Positions 26,929 to 35,339 of a DNA stretch of 64,000 nt are shown here, piece after piece (within the stretch, counting starts at the first letter, position 1; the number at the start of each line of letters is the position of its first letter). The translations under genes and the position numbers were made by a program. Below the pieces are notes generated by a model that worked only from the letters and a program-made list of their open reading frames with translations, ran no database searches and was not told the origin of the DNA. Origin of the DNA: Alkalidesulfovibrio alkalitolerans DSM 16529 (GTDB taxonomy: Bacteria; Desulfobacterota; Desulfovibrionia; Desulfovibrionales; Desulfovibrionaceae); the NCBI RefSeq assembly GCF_000422245.1, contig NZ_ATHI01000026.1, forward strand, positions 414,150 to 478,149. The letters run 5' to 3'.

Positions 26929-28866
26929 ATGAGCGGGGCCGAACGAGGCCCTGACACGGACACACCGTCCTGCGGCCGCGAGTGCGTGAACCAAGTGCGT
27001 TCGCCCCTCGTCTGCGTAGAGTGTTGCAGCGCGTCCTGGCCCGCCGTGCTCGGTTCCTCCCTCTTCGGCCTGTTCCGAAGCACCCTGGACGGCAAGCTTT
27101 TGTGCGCAAGCGAAGGCTTGGCGGGCATTCTGGGCTACGCATCGGCCGCCGAACTCCTGGCTGCGGTCACGGACATGGCCCGCGACGTGTACTTCGATCC
27201 CGCCGAACGGGCCGGGCACGTCCGCGAGACGCTGGCGGCTTCCGGACCCGTCTCGCGCGAGATGCTCTGGAAGAAGAAGGACGGCACGCCCGTGTGGGTG
27301 CGGTCGGACAAAATCCTGGTACGTGACGAGGAAGGCCATGTCCTCCATCAGGAGGGCGTGATCATGGACATCGACGCCAGGCGGCGCGCCGAGGACGCGT
27401 TACGCGCCAGCGAGGCCCGCTACCGTGCCCTGTTCGAGGCATCGGTGGAGGCGGTCTTCGTGCTTGACGACGCCGGTTCGGTCATCGACGCCAATGCCAC
27501 CGCGCATCTGCTTACGGCCCGAAACGGCAGGGAGATCAAGGGCCGCAAGTTCACCGACCTCTTCTCTCCCACGGCCTGCATCCGCATTAACGAGGTCATC
27601 GATCGCATGCGCGGCGGCGGCCGGGCGCGTTTTCGCTGCGACATGGCCCGGCCCGGAGGCGACGTGGTGCGGCTGGACATCGGGCTTACGCCCGTGGACG
27701 AGACGAGCGGTCAGATTCAGGCCGTGTGTCACGACATAACCGCCCTGACGCGCGCCCAGACGCAGCTTCGCGAGGCATTGGACGAGCTGAGCACCATTTT
27801 CGAGAACAGCCAGGTGGGCGTCATGCTGGTTGGTGATGGACCGCGCATCCGCCGCGCCAACGCCCGCCTCGCGGCCATCTTCGGGTACGCGCCCGAGGAG
27901 ATGGAAGGCATGGACGTCTCGCGTCTGCATCTCGACGAGGAGCGTTTCAGGGGTTTTAGGGCCATGCTGGCCGAGAGCGTGGCCACGGGCGGACAGCATC
28001 AGGGCGTGCACGAACTGTGTCGCAAGGACGGTACGCCCGTGTGGTGCCAGGTATGGGGCAAGGCCCTGGACCCGGCCGATATCTCCCGAGGCGTGATCTG
28101 GGTGATCGACGACGTCACCGAGCGAAAGCGCGACGAGGAGTTGCGACAGGACGTGGAGCGCATGGCCCGGCACGATCTCAAGGGGCCGCTCGGCGCGATC
28201 ATTTCCTACCCGGTCATCATCGCCGAGGAGGGGCCGCTCACGCCCGGGCAGGCCGAGGATCTGGAGCGTATCCGCGAGGCGGGGTTCCGGATGCTTGAGA
28301 TGATCAATCTCTCCCTGGATCTCTACAAGATGGAGCAGGGCAGCTACGACTTCAGGCCCGAGCGCGTGGACGTGCTCGCCGTGCTCGACCGCGTGCTCTG
28401 GGAGGCGCGGGCCCAGGCCATGTCCCGGGACGTGGGGCTTTCCGTGCGTATCGCCGGAAAAGACGGCGATGCCCGCCCGCCCGAATCCGGCGAGCGCTTC
28501 GAGGTGCGCGGCGAGACGCTTCTGGCCGCCTCCATGCTCTCCAACCTGGTCAAGAACGCCGTGGAAGCCAGCCCAAGGGGAGGCGAGGTGACGGTCATGC
28601 TTGCGGCCACGGCCGCTGGGGCCGTGATCTCAATCCGCAACGCCGGGGAAGTTCCGGCCGAGGTGCTGCCGCGCTTCATGCAGAAGTACGCCACCGCGAA
28701 CCGCAAGGGCGGCACAGGCCTTGGAGCCTATTCCGCGCGGCTCATGGCCGAGGTCATGGGCGGGCACGTGGATTTCGAAAGCTCCCCGGAGCACGGCACG
28801 GCCATCTTCGTGACCCTGCCGTTGGCCGAGGACGCCGAGGACGCGCCTCCGGCGCAAAGAATCTGA
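26929..28866 (+). CDS. PAS sensor histidine kinase with N-terminal cysteine cluster
   Basis: A soluble kinase of about 645 residues. Three PAS domains (LFGLFRSTLDG..., RYRALFEAS..., LSTIFENSQVG...) lead to a phosphoacceptor region MARHDLKGPLGAIISYP, with His near residue 415 in an HDLKGPL variant of the usual HExRxPL. The ATPase domain has NLVKNAVEAS, a weak N-box-to-G1 region (SIRNAGE) and GGTGLGAYSARLM. The first 35 residues contain C15-x3-C19-x9-C29-x2-C32-C33, which could bind a metal or iron-sulfur cluster or act as a thiol sensor. The start is uncertain: the ATG at 26929 has AAAGG upstream, while an ATG at 26911 is also in frame. No response regulator is adjacent. Confidence 0.85.
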   Translation: MSGAERGPDTDTPSCGRECVNQVRSPLVCVECCSASWPAVLGSSLFGLFRSTLDGKLLCASEGLAGILGYASAAELLAAVTDMARDVYFDPAERAGHVRETLAASGPVSREMLWKKKDGTPVWVRSDKILVRDEEGHVLHQEGVIMDIDARRRAEDALRASEARYRALFEASVEAVFVLDDAGSVIDANATAHLLTARNGREIKGRKFTDLFSPTACIRINEVIDRMRGGGRARFRCDMARPGGDVVRLDIGLTPVDETSGQIQAVCHDITALTRAQTQLREALDELSTIFENSQVGVMLVGDGPRIRRANARLAAIFGYAPEEMEGMDVSRLHLDEERFRGFRAMLAESVATGGQHQGVHELCRKDGTPVWCQVWGKALDPADISRGVIWVIDDVTERKRDEELRQDVERMARHDLKGPLGAIISYPVIIAEEGPLTPGQAEDLERIREAGFRMLEMINLSLDLYKMEQGSYDFRPERVDVLAVLDRVLWEARAQAMSRDVGLSVRIAGKDGDARPPESGERFEVRGETLLAASMLSNLVKNAVEASPRGGEVTVMLAATAAGAVISIRNAGEVPAEVLPRFMQKYATANRKGGTGLGAYSARLMAEVMGGHVDFESSPEHGTAIFVTLPLAEDAEDAPPAQRI

Positions 28867-29067
28867 TCCGCGCGGCCCAGCCAGCCTTTGGGAACGTGCC
28901 TGTGCGCTTTCTTCCGCTGCCGGGAAGGAGCCATGGAAACATTTTTGTCGCCTTGCCACGGACGGGACGCTGTGGCATGAAACGCTTGTATTGCTCGCAA
29001 CGGCGCCCACGGTCTGCGTGGACCGGGCATGCAGGCGCGTCCGCGCCATTTCTGGGAGGAACGATCC

Positions 29068-29187
29068 ATGCGCAGAATCGGCTGCCTGACCATCCTGGGC
29101 GGCAAGCAGTTTTTCATCACCGGCTGCACCGAACCCTCGGGCCCGGGAGACAGCGACGGGCCGAAAGGCCCCGGCCGTGACGCATGA
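29068..29187 (+). CDS. Small ORF (39 codons) coupled to the amino-acid importer
   Basis: ATG at 29068 has GGGAGGA 7 nt upstream, a stronger ribosome site than most annotated genes here. The 39-residue product starts MRRIGCLTILGGKQFF and ends in a Gly/Pro/Asp-rich tail; C6 and C20 are its only cysteines. Its TGA overlaps the permease ATG (ATGA at 29184), implying translational coupling. It may be a real small protein or a leader peptide driving permease translation. No family is recognised. Confidence 0.5.
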   Translation: MRRIGCLTILGGKQFFITGCTEPSGPGDSDGPKGPGRDA

Positions 29188-30038
29188 ACGCCCGCACCCC
29201 CACTCCCTTCTCCTCGCCCGCCCCCGATTCGCCGATGCCGCGCTCCGTATGCAAGGCCGAGGCGCTATGGCGCGTCCTGCCCGATCTCGCGACCTTCGTG
29301 GCGCTCGTCGCGATCGTGACGCACGGCCTTTTGGAGGGCGCGCGAAACCTCGGCTACCACTGGCAATGGTACGCGGTGCCGCGCTTCATCCTGGAGACGG
29401 GCGAGGCCGGTCTCACGGCCGGACCGTTGCTTTCCGGTCTCGCCCTGACGCTTTGGATCGCCGCCCTGGCCCTGCCGTTGAGCTTCGTGATCGGCCTTTC
29501 GGCCTGCCTGCTCTCGCTTTCGAATTCCTTCACCGGCCGTCTGGTGGCGCGCTGCTATCTGGAGACCGTGCGTAACACTCCGCTCCTGATCCAGATATTC
29601 GTCGTCTATTTCGTCTTCGCGCCGCTTTTGGACATGGACCGGTTCTGGGCGGGCGTGATCGCCCTGGCCCTGTTCGAGGGGGCCTACGCCTCGGAGATCA
29701 TGCGCGCGGGCATCGTCTCGCTGCCGCGCGGCCAATGGGAGGCCGCCTACAGCCTGGGACTCTCCACCCGCCAGGCCTACGCCAGGGTCATCCTGCCCCA
29801 GGCGCTTCGCCGTGCGCTGCCGCCGCTGACCGGCCAGACCGTGGCCCTGGTCAAGGATTCGGCGCTCTTGTCCATCATCTCGATCTTCGAGTTGACGTTT
29901 CAGGCGCAAAAAATCGTCTCCGACACATTCATGACCTTCGAAATATGGTTCACGGCGGCCGCGCTCTATCTGATCGTGACCTGCACCCTCTCGGCGCTCT
30001 CGCGGGCCCTGGAGAGGCGCGTGCGCGTGGAGGCTTGA
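29184..30038 (+). CDS. Polar amino-acid ABC transporter permease
   Basis: A 284-residue HisM/GlnP-type inner-membrane permease with about five transmembrane helices after a long N-terminal tail. The cytoplasmic EAA loop that docks onto the ATPase reads QWEAAYSLGLSTRQAYARVI, and ETVRNTPLLIQIF is the typical helix start of this family. It begins the permease-ATPase-binding protein-permease cassette at 29.2-32.7 kb. Its own start lacks a separate ribosome site but overlaps the stop of the small ORF. The final TGA is 2 nt before the ATPase ATG. Confidence 0.92.
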   Translation: MNARTPTPFSSPAPDSPMPRSVCKAEALWRVLPDLATFVALVAIVTHGLLEGARNLGYHWQWYAVPRFILETGEAGLTAGPLLSGLALTLWIAALALPLSFVIGLSACLLSLSNSFTGRLVARCYLETVRNTPLLIQIFVVYFVFAPLLDMDRFWAGVIALALFEGAYASEIMRAGIVSLPRGQWEAAYSLGLSTRQAYARVILPQALRRALPPLTGQTVALVKDSALLSIISIFELTFQAQKIVSDTFMTFEIWFTAAALYLIVTCTLSALSRALERRVRVEA

Positions 30039-30040
30039 GC

Positions 30041-30829
30041 ATGGCGTTTCTGGTCGAACGAACCGAACCCGCCCGGCCCCCGGCCAAGCCGCTTGGCCCG
30101 GTCGTCGTCTCCGTGCGGGGCGTGCGCAAGTCTTTCGAGCGTGGGCAGTGCGCCTTGTGCGGGGTGGACCTCGACGTGCGTCAGGGCGAGGTGGTGGTGG
30201 TTATCGGCCCTTCGGGCTCGGGCAAGTCCACGCTCTTGCGCATGATAAACGGCCTGGAGAGCCCTGACGCGGGCCGGGTCGTCGTGGATGGGATCGATGT
30301 CGAGGCATCGCGCGCGAACCGCGATCTGGTGCGAAGGCGGGTGGGCATGGTCTTTCAGCATTTCAACCTCTTTCCGCACCTGAGCGTGCTTGAGAACGTG
30401 AACCTCGCGCAGCGGCTGGCCCAGGGCAAGAGCCGGGCCGAGGCCACGGCTGCTAGTCGCGAATTGCTCGACCGCGTGGGACTCTTGGACAAGGCGGACA
30501 GTTATCCCTCGGCGCTCTCCGGTGGGCAGCAACAGCGCACGGCCATCGCTCGGGCCCTGGCGCTTCGGCCCAGGATCATGCTCTTCGACGAGGCCACGAG
30601 CGCCCTCGATCCGGAAGTCATCGGCGAGGTTCTGGAGGTCATGCGCGGCTTGGCCGCAGAGGGCATGACCATGATCGTCGTGACCCACGAGATGGGCTTC
30701 GCCCGCGAGGCCGGGGACCGCATCGTGTTCATGGACCAGGGCGCGGTAGTGGAGGAGGGTATGGCGGCCGAATTCTTCCTCGCCCCGCGCGAGGAGCGCA
30801 CCAGACGCTTCCTGAGCCAGATCCTCTAG
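30041..30829 (+). CDS. Polar amino-acid ABC transporter ATP-binding protein
   Basis: A 262-residue ATPase of the GlnQ/HisP group. Walker A is GPSGSGKST, the Q-loop is VFQHFNLFPHLSVLENV, the signature is LSGGQQQRTAIARAL, Walker B is IMLFDEATSALD, and the switch histidine is in THEMGFAREAGD. The VFQxFNLFPH and EMGFA strings are diagnostic of polar amino-acid importers. It has an N-terminal extension of about 25 residues rich in proline. The substrate probably is a polar or acidic amino acid; the sequence does not discriminate. Confidence 0.95.
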   Translation: MAFLVERTEPARPPAKPLGPVVVSVRGVRKSFERGQCALCGVDLDVRQGEVVVVIGPSGSGKSTLLRMINGLESPDAGRVVVDGIDVEASRANRDLVRRRVGMVFQHFNLFPHLSVLENVNLAQRLAQGKSRAEATAASRELLDRVGLLDKADSYPSALSGGQQQRTAIARALALRPRIMLFDEATSALDPEVIGEVLEVMRGLAAEGMTMIVVTHEMGFAREAGDRIVFMDQGAVVEEGMAAEFFLAPREERTRRFLSQIL

Positions 30830-30898
30830 GCAAATCGTCCGGACGCGCGACGCATACGCCGTGCGTCCCGGAATCAGACGTACGACAAGGAGAACGAC

Positions 30899-31717
30899 AT
30901 GAGACGCACGACTATCATCATCGCCTGCCTGCTGGCCATTCTCGCGGCGCTGCCCGCCATGGCCGACGTGCGGCGCGACCTGACCGAGGCCGGGACCATG
31001 GAGCAGGTCTTTCGGCGCGGCGTGTTGCGCGTGGGCATGGACATCTTCGAGCCCTGGGCCATGAAAGACAAGAACGGCGAGTTCATCGGCTTCGAGATCG
31101 ACGTGGCCCGGCGGCTGGCCGGGGATCTCGGGGTCAGGCTCGAACTCGTGCCCACCAAGTGGGACGGCATCATCCCGGCGCTTTTGACCGGCAAGTTCGA
31201 CGTCATCATCGGCGGCATGAGCATCCGGGCCGATCGCGCCAAGAAGGTCAATTTCACCATCCCATACGACGTCTCGGGCATGTCTATCGTGGCCAACACG
31301 CAGCGCCTGCCCGGCAAGACGCGTATCGAGGATTTCGACGACCCCTCCGTGACCGTGGCGGCCCGCGCGGGCACCACGGCGGCCAAGGCGGCCGAGAAAT
31401 TCCTGCCCAAGGCCAAGCTGCTGCTCTTCAACGACGAGCCGCAGGCCGTACAGGAAGTGCTCTCCGGCCGCGCCCAGGCTTTCGTCTCCATGGCGCCCAA
31501 ACCCGCCTTCGAGGCCATCGCCAATCCCGGCAAGCTCTATCTGCCCTTTTCCGGCACTTTCACCAGCGAGCCCAACGCCATGGCCCTGCGCAAGGGCGAT
31601 CCCGACTCCCTGAATCTGCTGGACTCCTGGATCAGGGCTGTGGAGGCCGAGGGCTGGTTCAAGGAGCGTCGCCGGTATTGGTTCGAAACCCGCGACTGGG
31701 CGGATCAGTTGCCTTAG
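30899..31717 (+). CDS. Amino-acid ABC transporter periplasmic binding protein
   Basis: A 272-residue family-3 solute-binding protein. The signal peptide MRRTTIIIACLLAILAALPA is cleaved near AMA-D (about 22). The mature protein has GVLRVGMDIFEPWAMKDKNG, GFEIDVARRLAGDLGV, KWDGIIPALLTGKFDVIIGG, and the Arg-Asp region that binds the ligand's alpha-carboxylate and amino groups (MSIRADRAKKVNFT). AAGGAG precedes the start. It feeds ligand to the two permeases flanking it in the cassette. A stable hairpin after the stop may raise its expression relative to the second permease. Confidence 0.94.
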   Translation: MRRTTIIIACLLAILAALPAMADVRRDLTEAGTMEQVFRRGVLRVGMDIFEPWAMKDKNGEFIGFEIDVARRLAGDLGVRLELVPTKWDGIIPALLTGKFDVIIGGMSIRADRAKKVNFTIPYDVSGMSIVANTQRLPGKTRIEDFDDPSVTVAARAGTTAAKAAEKFLPKAKLLLFNDEPQAVQEVLSGRAQAFVSMAPKPAFEAIANPGKLYLPFSGTFTSEPNAMALRKGDPDSLNLLDSWIRAVEAEGWFKERRRYWFETRDWADQLP

Positions 31718-31729
31718 TGAAGGAACGGG

Positions 31730-31747
31730 CAGACCGTTAGCGGTCTG
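31730..31747 (+). repeat. Intercistronic stem-loop after the binding-protein gene
   Basis: CAGACCG-TTAG-CGGTCTG forms a perfect 7-bp stem with a tetraloop, 13 nt after the binding-protein stop and 19 nt before the next start. There is no T-run, so read-through is expected. Such hairpins often protect the upstream message of binding-protein genes from 3' exonucleases; that role is inference. Confidence 0.5.
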
Positions 31748-31765
31748 TGGAATGAGCCGACAGAT

Positions 31766-32674
31766 ATGCAGCCACTGACCAAAGTCCGTTCCACCAAGCT
31801 CGATGCCGTACTCCTGCCGCTATTGGCCGCAGTAGCGGGCTATGTGGTTTGGCTCTTCGCCGTGGACCTGGACTACCAGTGGCGCTGGTCCTCGGTGCTG
31901 ACCATGTTCGCGCGGCGCGATCCCGAGACCGGGGCGCTCGTGGCCAATATCCTGACTCAGGGGCTTTTGACCACGCTCAAGCTCTCGGTCTGGTCCATGG
32001 GGTTGGCCCTGATCGTCGGCACGCTCATGGGCGTGGCCGGATCGGCCGTAGCCGGTCCGGGCCGCCGCCGGGGGCGGCTCTTTTGGCGGCTCGTCGCGGG
32101 CAGCTACGTGACCTTCGTGCGCAACACGCCGCCGCTCGTGCTCATCTTCCTCTTCTACTTCTTCATCGGCGACCAGATCATGGCCTGGCTCGGCGTGGAG
32201 GATATGGCGCGCGGGCTCTCCGCCCCCTGGCAGGAGACGCTGGCCTTTTGGGCCGCGCCGCCCGCGCGCTTCACGGCCTTCTGCTCGGCCGTACTCACCC
32301 TGGCGCTCTACGAGGGCGCCTACATTGCCGAGATCGTGCGCGCAGGCATTCTCTCCGTGGAACGCGGCCAGTGGGAAGCGGCCTACGCGCTCGGCCTCTC
32401 GCCGCGCCAGAGGTTGGTGCGCGTGGTGCTGCCGCAAGCATTTCGGCGCTCCGTGCCCTCCCTGGCCGGGCAGTTCATCGCCACCATCAAGGCCTCGTCC
32501 ATCGTCTCGGTCATCTCCATCCCGGAGCTGACCTTCCAGGCCATGGCGGTCATGGCTTCGACCTCGCGCGTCTACGAGGTCTGGCTGACCGTTTTCGCCT
32601 GCTACCTGGCCCTTTGCCTCTCGCTCTCCCTTGCCTCGCGGCGGCTCGAAGCGTGGTTCGCGCGGCGGGGATGA
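31766..32674 (+). CDS. Second polar amino-acid ABC transporter permease
   Basis: A 302-residue permease of the same HisQ/HisM family as the one at 29184. FVRNTPPLVLIFLFYFF opens the core helices, and the EAA loop is QWEAAYALGLSPRQRLVRVVLPQAF. A hydrophilic insert at about 145-170 is lengthened relative to the first permease. Two different permeases in a cassette form a heterodimeric channel, as in histidine and glutamate importers. It is the last gene of the operon; a new promoter lies 25 nt downstream. Confidence 0.93.
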   Translation: MQPLTKVRSTKLDAVLLPLLAAVAGYVVWLFAVDLDYQWRWSSVLTMFARRDPETGALVANILTQGLLTTLKLSVWSMGLALIVGTLMGVAGSAVAGPGRRRGRLFWRLVAGSYVTFVRNTPPLVLIFLFYFFIGDQIMAWLGVEDMARGLSAPWQETLAFWAAPPARFTAFCSAVLTLALYEGAYIAEIVRAGILSVERGQWEAAYALGLSPRQRLVRVVLPQAFRRSVPSLAGQFIATIKASSIVSVISIPELTFQAMAVMASTSRVYEVWLTVFACYLALCLSLSLASRRLEAWFARRG

Positions 32675-32698
32675 CCCGCCCCGGCGCGCAGAAGCGTG

Positions 32699-32726
32699 TT
32701 GACATGGCGCGGCAAGCCGATACGAT
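32699..32726 (+). promoter_or_regulatory. Sigma70 promoter of the glutaredoxin gene
   Basis: A perfect TTGACA (32699-32704) and TACGAT (32721-32726) are separated by 16 nt. The predicted transcript start near 32733 gives a leader of about 40 nt before the glutaredoxin ATG at 32773. This separates the thiol-redox genes from the ABC cassette. Confidence 0.55.
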
Positions 32727-32772
32727 GCCCCATTCTTCCATACATTGACAGATCACAAACGAGGAACAGCGA

Positions 32773-33027
32773 ATGCCTACGGATTCCATAAAGTTCTGGG
32801 GACTTACCACCTGTATCCACTGCAAGAAGGCCAAGCAGTTCCTCGACGACTGCGGGGTGGCTTACGAACTGACATACGTGGACAAGCTCGAAGGCGACGA
32901 GCGCAAGCAGACCATCGAGGAAGTGAAAAAGCACAACTCCGCCCTGTCCTTTCCCACCATACTGGTGGGCGACACGGTGGTCGTGGGCTTCAATGAGGCC
33001 GATCTGAAGGCCGCACTGAAGCTATAG
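32773..33027 (+). CDS. Glutaredoxin family protein
   Basis: An 84-residue thioredoxin-fold protein. The redox motif is C14-I-H-C17 (LTTCIHCKKAKQFLDD), and the cis-proline region is LSFPTILVGDTVVVGFNEADL. CxxC with His at the third position is unlike the CPYC of classical glutaredoxin and nearer to NrdH or bacterial glutaredoxin-like proteins. It should act in the cytoplasm as a dithiol carrier. The next gene encodes a ferredoxin-thioredoxin-reductase-like catalytic subunit, which suggests this protein is its redox partner; that is inference from adjacency. Confidence 0.9.
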   Translation: MPTDSIKFWGLTTCIHCKKAKQFLDDCGVAYELTYVDKLEGDERKQTIEEVKKHNSALSFPTILVGDTVVVGFNEADLKAALKL

Positions 33028-33165
33028 TCGAGAGAAGAAAGGAAAGGGAGCGGCTGACCGCGCCCGAATACGCCCAGGTACGCAAACGTACGCGCTGATC
33101 AGCCGATCCGGATGCGCCCGCTCGCAAGAGACGCACGGGTGCTGCCGGGGCAGGGGGGTATCTTC

Positions 33166-33522
33166 ATGGACGCCAAGGAACTCTACGCCAGGCTCAAGCC
33201 CTTGCAGGAAAAGCAGGGTTTCCTCTTTAATCCTGACGAGTCCTACACCATGCCACTGCTGGAAGGGCTTTTGGTGAACAAGGAGCGCTACGGCTACATG
33301 GCCTGCCCCTGCCGCTTGGCCACTGGGCAGTACGACAAGGACCGCGATATCATCTGTCCCTGCGCCTACCGGGCCGACGACGTGGCCGAGTACGGGGCCT
33401 GCTACTGCGCGCTCTACGTCTCCGAAGCCTACCGCGACGGCAGGATCGAGAGGCGCACCGTGCCCGAGCGACGTCCGGCGGACAAGGTCCAGGAAGCTTT
33501 CGAAGCCGCGCTCGGTTGTTGA
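33166..33522 (+). CDS. Ferredoxin-thioredoxin reductase catalytic-subunit-like protein
   Basis: A 118-residue protein with the FTR beta-chain cysteine pattern C47-P-C49-x14-C64-P-C66-x12-C79-Y-C81. In plant and cyanobacterial FTR these cysteines hold a [4Fe-4S] cluster next to a redox disulfide that reduces thioredoxin with ferredoxin electrons. Two differences are visible: the spacings differ from the plant type, and the CHC motif reads CYC, replacing the histidine known to sit by the cluster. No variable (alpha) subunit is nearby. AGGGGGG precedes the ATG at 33166; an upstream in-frame ATG at 33112 lacks one. It is probably an electron link from ferredoxin to the adjacent glutaredoxin. Confidence 0.85.
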   Translation: MDAKELYARLKPLQEKQGFLFNPDESYTMPLLEGLLVNKERYGYMACPCRLATGQYDKDRDIICPCAYRADDVAEYGACYCALYVSEAYRDGRIERRTVPERRPADKVQEAFEAALGC

Positions 33523-33554
33523 CCGGGCCGCATCCATCCCGCAGGAGGCCGTCC

Positions 33555-34067
33555 GTGTCCAGGCTCGTTTCCTTCCTTGCGCGTCCGTTTTCGGGCCGCT
33601 CGGCCATCGTCCTGTTCAATCTGGCGATCATGGCCATCGCCTTCGACATCCTGTGGGACATGGTGCCCCTGGTCCTAAGCGCCGCCGACGACATCGACGA
33701 ACTCGAACGAGTTTCCGACGGCCTGGGCACGATCCTCATCGCCTACGGCGTGCTGGCGGAGGAGCGCGAATCGCTGATGAAGTTCGCACGGCTCTATCCG
33801 GCCATGCTTTCGCCCGTGCAGGAGCGGCTGGACCATCTGAGCCACGGCTACGGCATGTGCTTTCTGGTCATCGGCCTGTTCATGGAGATGGGCGTGCAAC
33901 TGGTCAAGATCCCGGACGCCATCCTCGACACGCAGGGGCTCGAAGCCCTGATCTTCGGCGTGAACGCCTTTTTCATCGCCCTGACCCTGGCGCTCATGAC
34001 GCGTTTCACCTGGCGCGTGCTACGCGCGAAGGCCCAGGCGCCGGCCGTCGCCCCGGCCGAGGCCTGA
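33555..34067 (+). CDS. Small inner-membrane protein of unknown function
   Basis: A 170-residue protein starting at a GTG preceded by GGAGG at 6-nt spacing. Hydrophobic helices are visible at about 17-40 (AIVLFNLAIMAIAF), 105-120 (GMCFLVIGLFMEMGV) and 135-155 (LIFGVNAFFIALTLAL), with a loop rich in charged residues between the first two. I do not recognise the family. It lies 32 nt after the FTR-like gene on the same strand, so it may belong to that operon. Confidence 0.7.
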   Translation: MSRLVSFLARPFSGRSAIVLFNLAIMAIAFDILWDMVPLVLSAADDIDELERVSDGLGTILIAYGVLAEERESLMKFARLYPAMLSPVQERLDHLSHGYGMCFLVIGLFMEMGVQLVKIPDAILDTQGLEALIFGVNAFFIALTLALMTRFTWRVLRAKAQAPAVAPAEA

Positions 34068-34151
34068 TGCCGGAAGTACTCGCGTGTTCAAGCTCCGTTT
34101 TCGCCGTCCGGGCTTGCAGCCTGGGCGCGGCATGGCTATGACGACGAAATC

Positions 34152-35339
34152 ATGAGCGAATACGACGTCACTTCCCTTGTCGGCGGTTCCGTGGGGCGCG
34201 TGGAGAAGCGCTTCGCCACCCTGGCCGAACCGCCGCACACCCTGCGCCTGGAATGCGGCCGCGAGATCGGCCCCGTGACCCTTGCCTACGAGACCTGGGG
34301 CGAGCTTTCGCCCGAGGGCGACAATTGCGTGCTCGTTTGCCACGCCCTGACCGGCGATTCGCACGCCGCAGGCTACTACACTAGCGAGGACCAAAAGCCC
34401 GGCTGGTGGGATATCATGATCGGGCCGGGCAAGCCCATAGACACCGACAGATATTTCGTGGTCTGCTCCAACGTGCTGGGAAGCTGCATGGGCTCCACCG
34501 GCCCGGCCTCCATCAAGCCCGGCACGGACGAATTCTGGGGCATGGATTTCCCCATCGTGACCATCGGCGACATGGTCGAGGCGCAGCGGCTGCTTCTCGA
34601 TAACCTGGGCGTGAAGCGCCTGCTCTCGGTCGTGGGCGGCTCCGTGGGCGGCATGCAGGTGCTCGAATGGTCGGTGCGTTATCCCGAGCGCGTGGCCTCG
34701 GCCATCCCCTTGGCCACCACCTGCGAGCACTCGGCCCTTGCCATCGCCTTCAACGAGGTCGCGCGCCAGGCCATCATGGCCGATCCCGCCTGGAACGAAG
34801 GGGCCTATCACGGCGGGCCCTTCCCGGATTACGGCCTGGCCGTGGCGCGCATGGTCGGCCACGTGACCTATCTTTCCGACGAGGCCATGCGCCGCAAGTT
34901 CGGCCGCAACCTTCAGGATCGCTGCAGCCTGACCTACCGCTTCGAGCCCGAATTCCAGGTGGAGAGCTACCTGCGCCACCAGGGCCGCAAGTTCACCGAG
35001 CGCTTCGACGCCAACACCTTCCTCTACCTGACCAAGGCGGCCGACTACTTCAGCCTGGCCCAGGCCTGGGGCGGCGGCTCGCTGACCCGCGCCTTCTCGC
35101 GTGCCGCCTGCCGCTATCTGGTGGCCTCGTTCACCTCGGACTGGCTTTATCCGACCTACCAGTCGCGGGCCATGGTCCAGGCCATGAAGAAGAACGGCCT
35201 GCAGGTCAGCTTCTGCGAGATCACGGCCGACCTTGGGCACGACGCCTTCCTGCTGCCCAGCGCCCGGCTCAACTCCCTGATCACGGGCTTTTTGACGGAC
35301 ACTCTGGCCAGGGTGCGGGAGGGCGGCGATGCGCTTTGA
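34152..35339 (+). CDS. metX: Homoserine O-acetyltransferase
   Basis: A 395-residue alpha/beta-hydrolase of the MetX family, which activates homoserine with an acyl-CoA for methionine synthesis. The nucleophile Ser164 lies in GGSVGGMQVLEW. Other family blocks are LAYETWGELSPEGDN, HALTGDSHAAG, GSTGPASIKP, and a C-terminal catalytic Asp and His in SDWLYPT and LGHDAFL. Acetyl versus succinyl specificity cannot be settled by motif alone; the name follows the family. The start has a poor ribosome site. It overlaps metW by 11 bp, the usual metX-metW arrangement in proteobacteria. Confidence 0.93.
   Translation: MSEYDVTSLVGGSVGRVEKRFATLAEPPHTLRLECGREIGPVTLAYETWGELSPEGDNCVLVCHALTGDSHAAGYYTSEDQKPGWWDIMIGPGKPIDTDRYFVVCSNVLGSCMGSTGPASIKPGTDEFWGMDFPIVTIGDMVEAQRLLLDNLGVKRLLSVVGGSVGGMQVLEWSVRYPERVASAIPLATTCEHSALAIAFNEVARQAIMADPAWNEGAYHGGPFPDYGLAVARMVGHVTYLSDEAMRRKFGRNLQDRCSLTYRFEPEFQVESYLRHQGRKFTERFDANTFLYLTKAADYFSLAQAWGGGSLTRAFSRAACRYLVASFTSDWLYPTYQSRAMVQAMKKNGLQVSFCEITADLGHDAFLLPSARLNSLITGFLTDTLARVREGGDAL

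Noticed and set aside
28970..28990. TGGCAT...CTTGT as a sigma54 promoter for the amino-acid importer
   Set aside because: The GG and TTG elements are two bases too far apart, which sigma54 does not tolerate.
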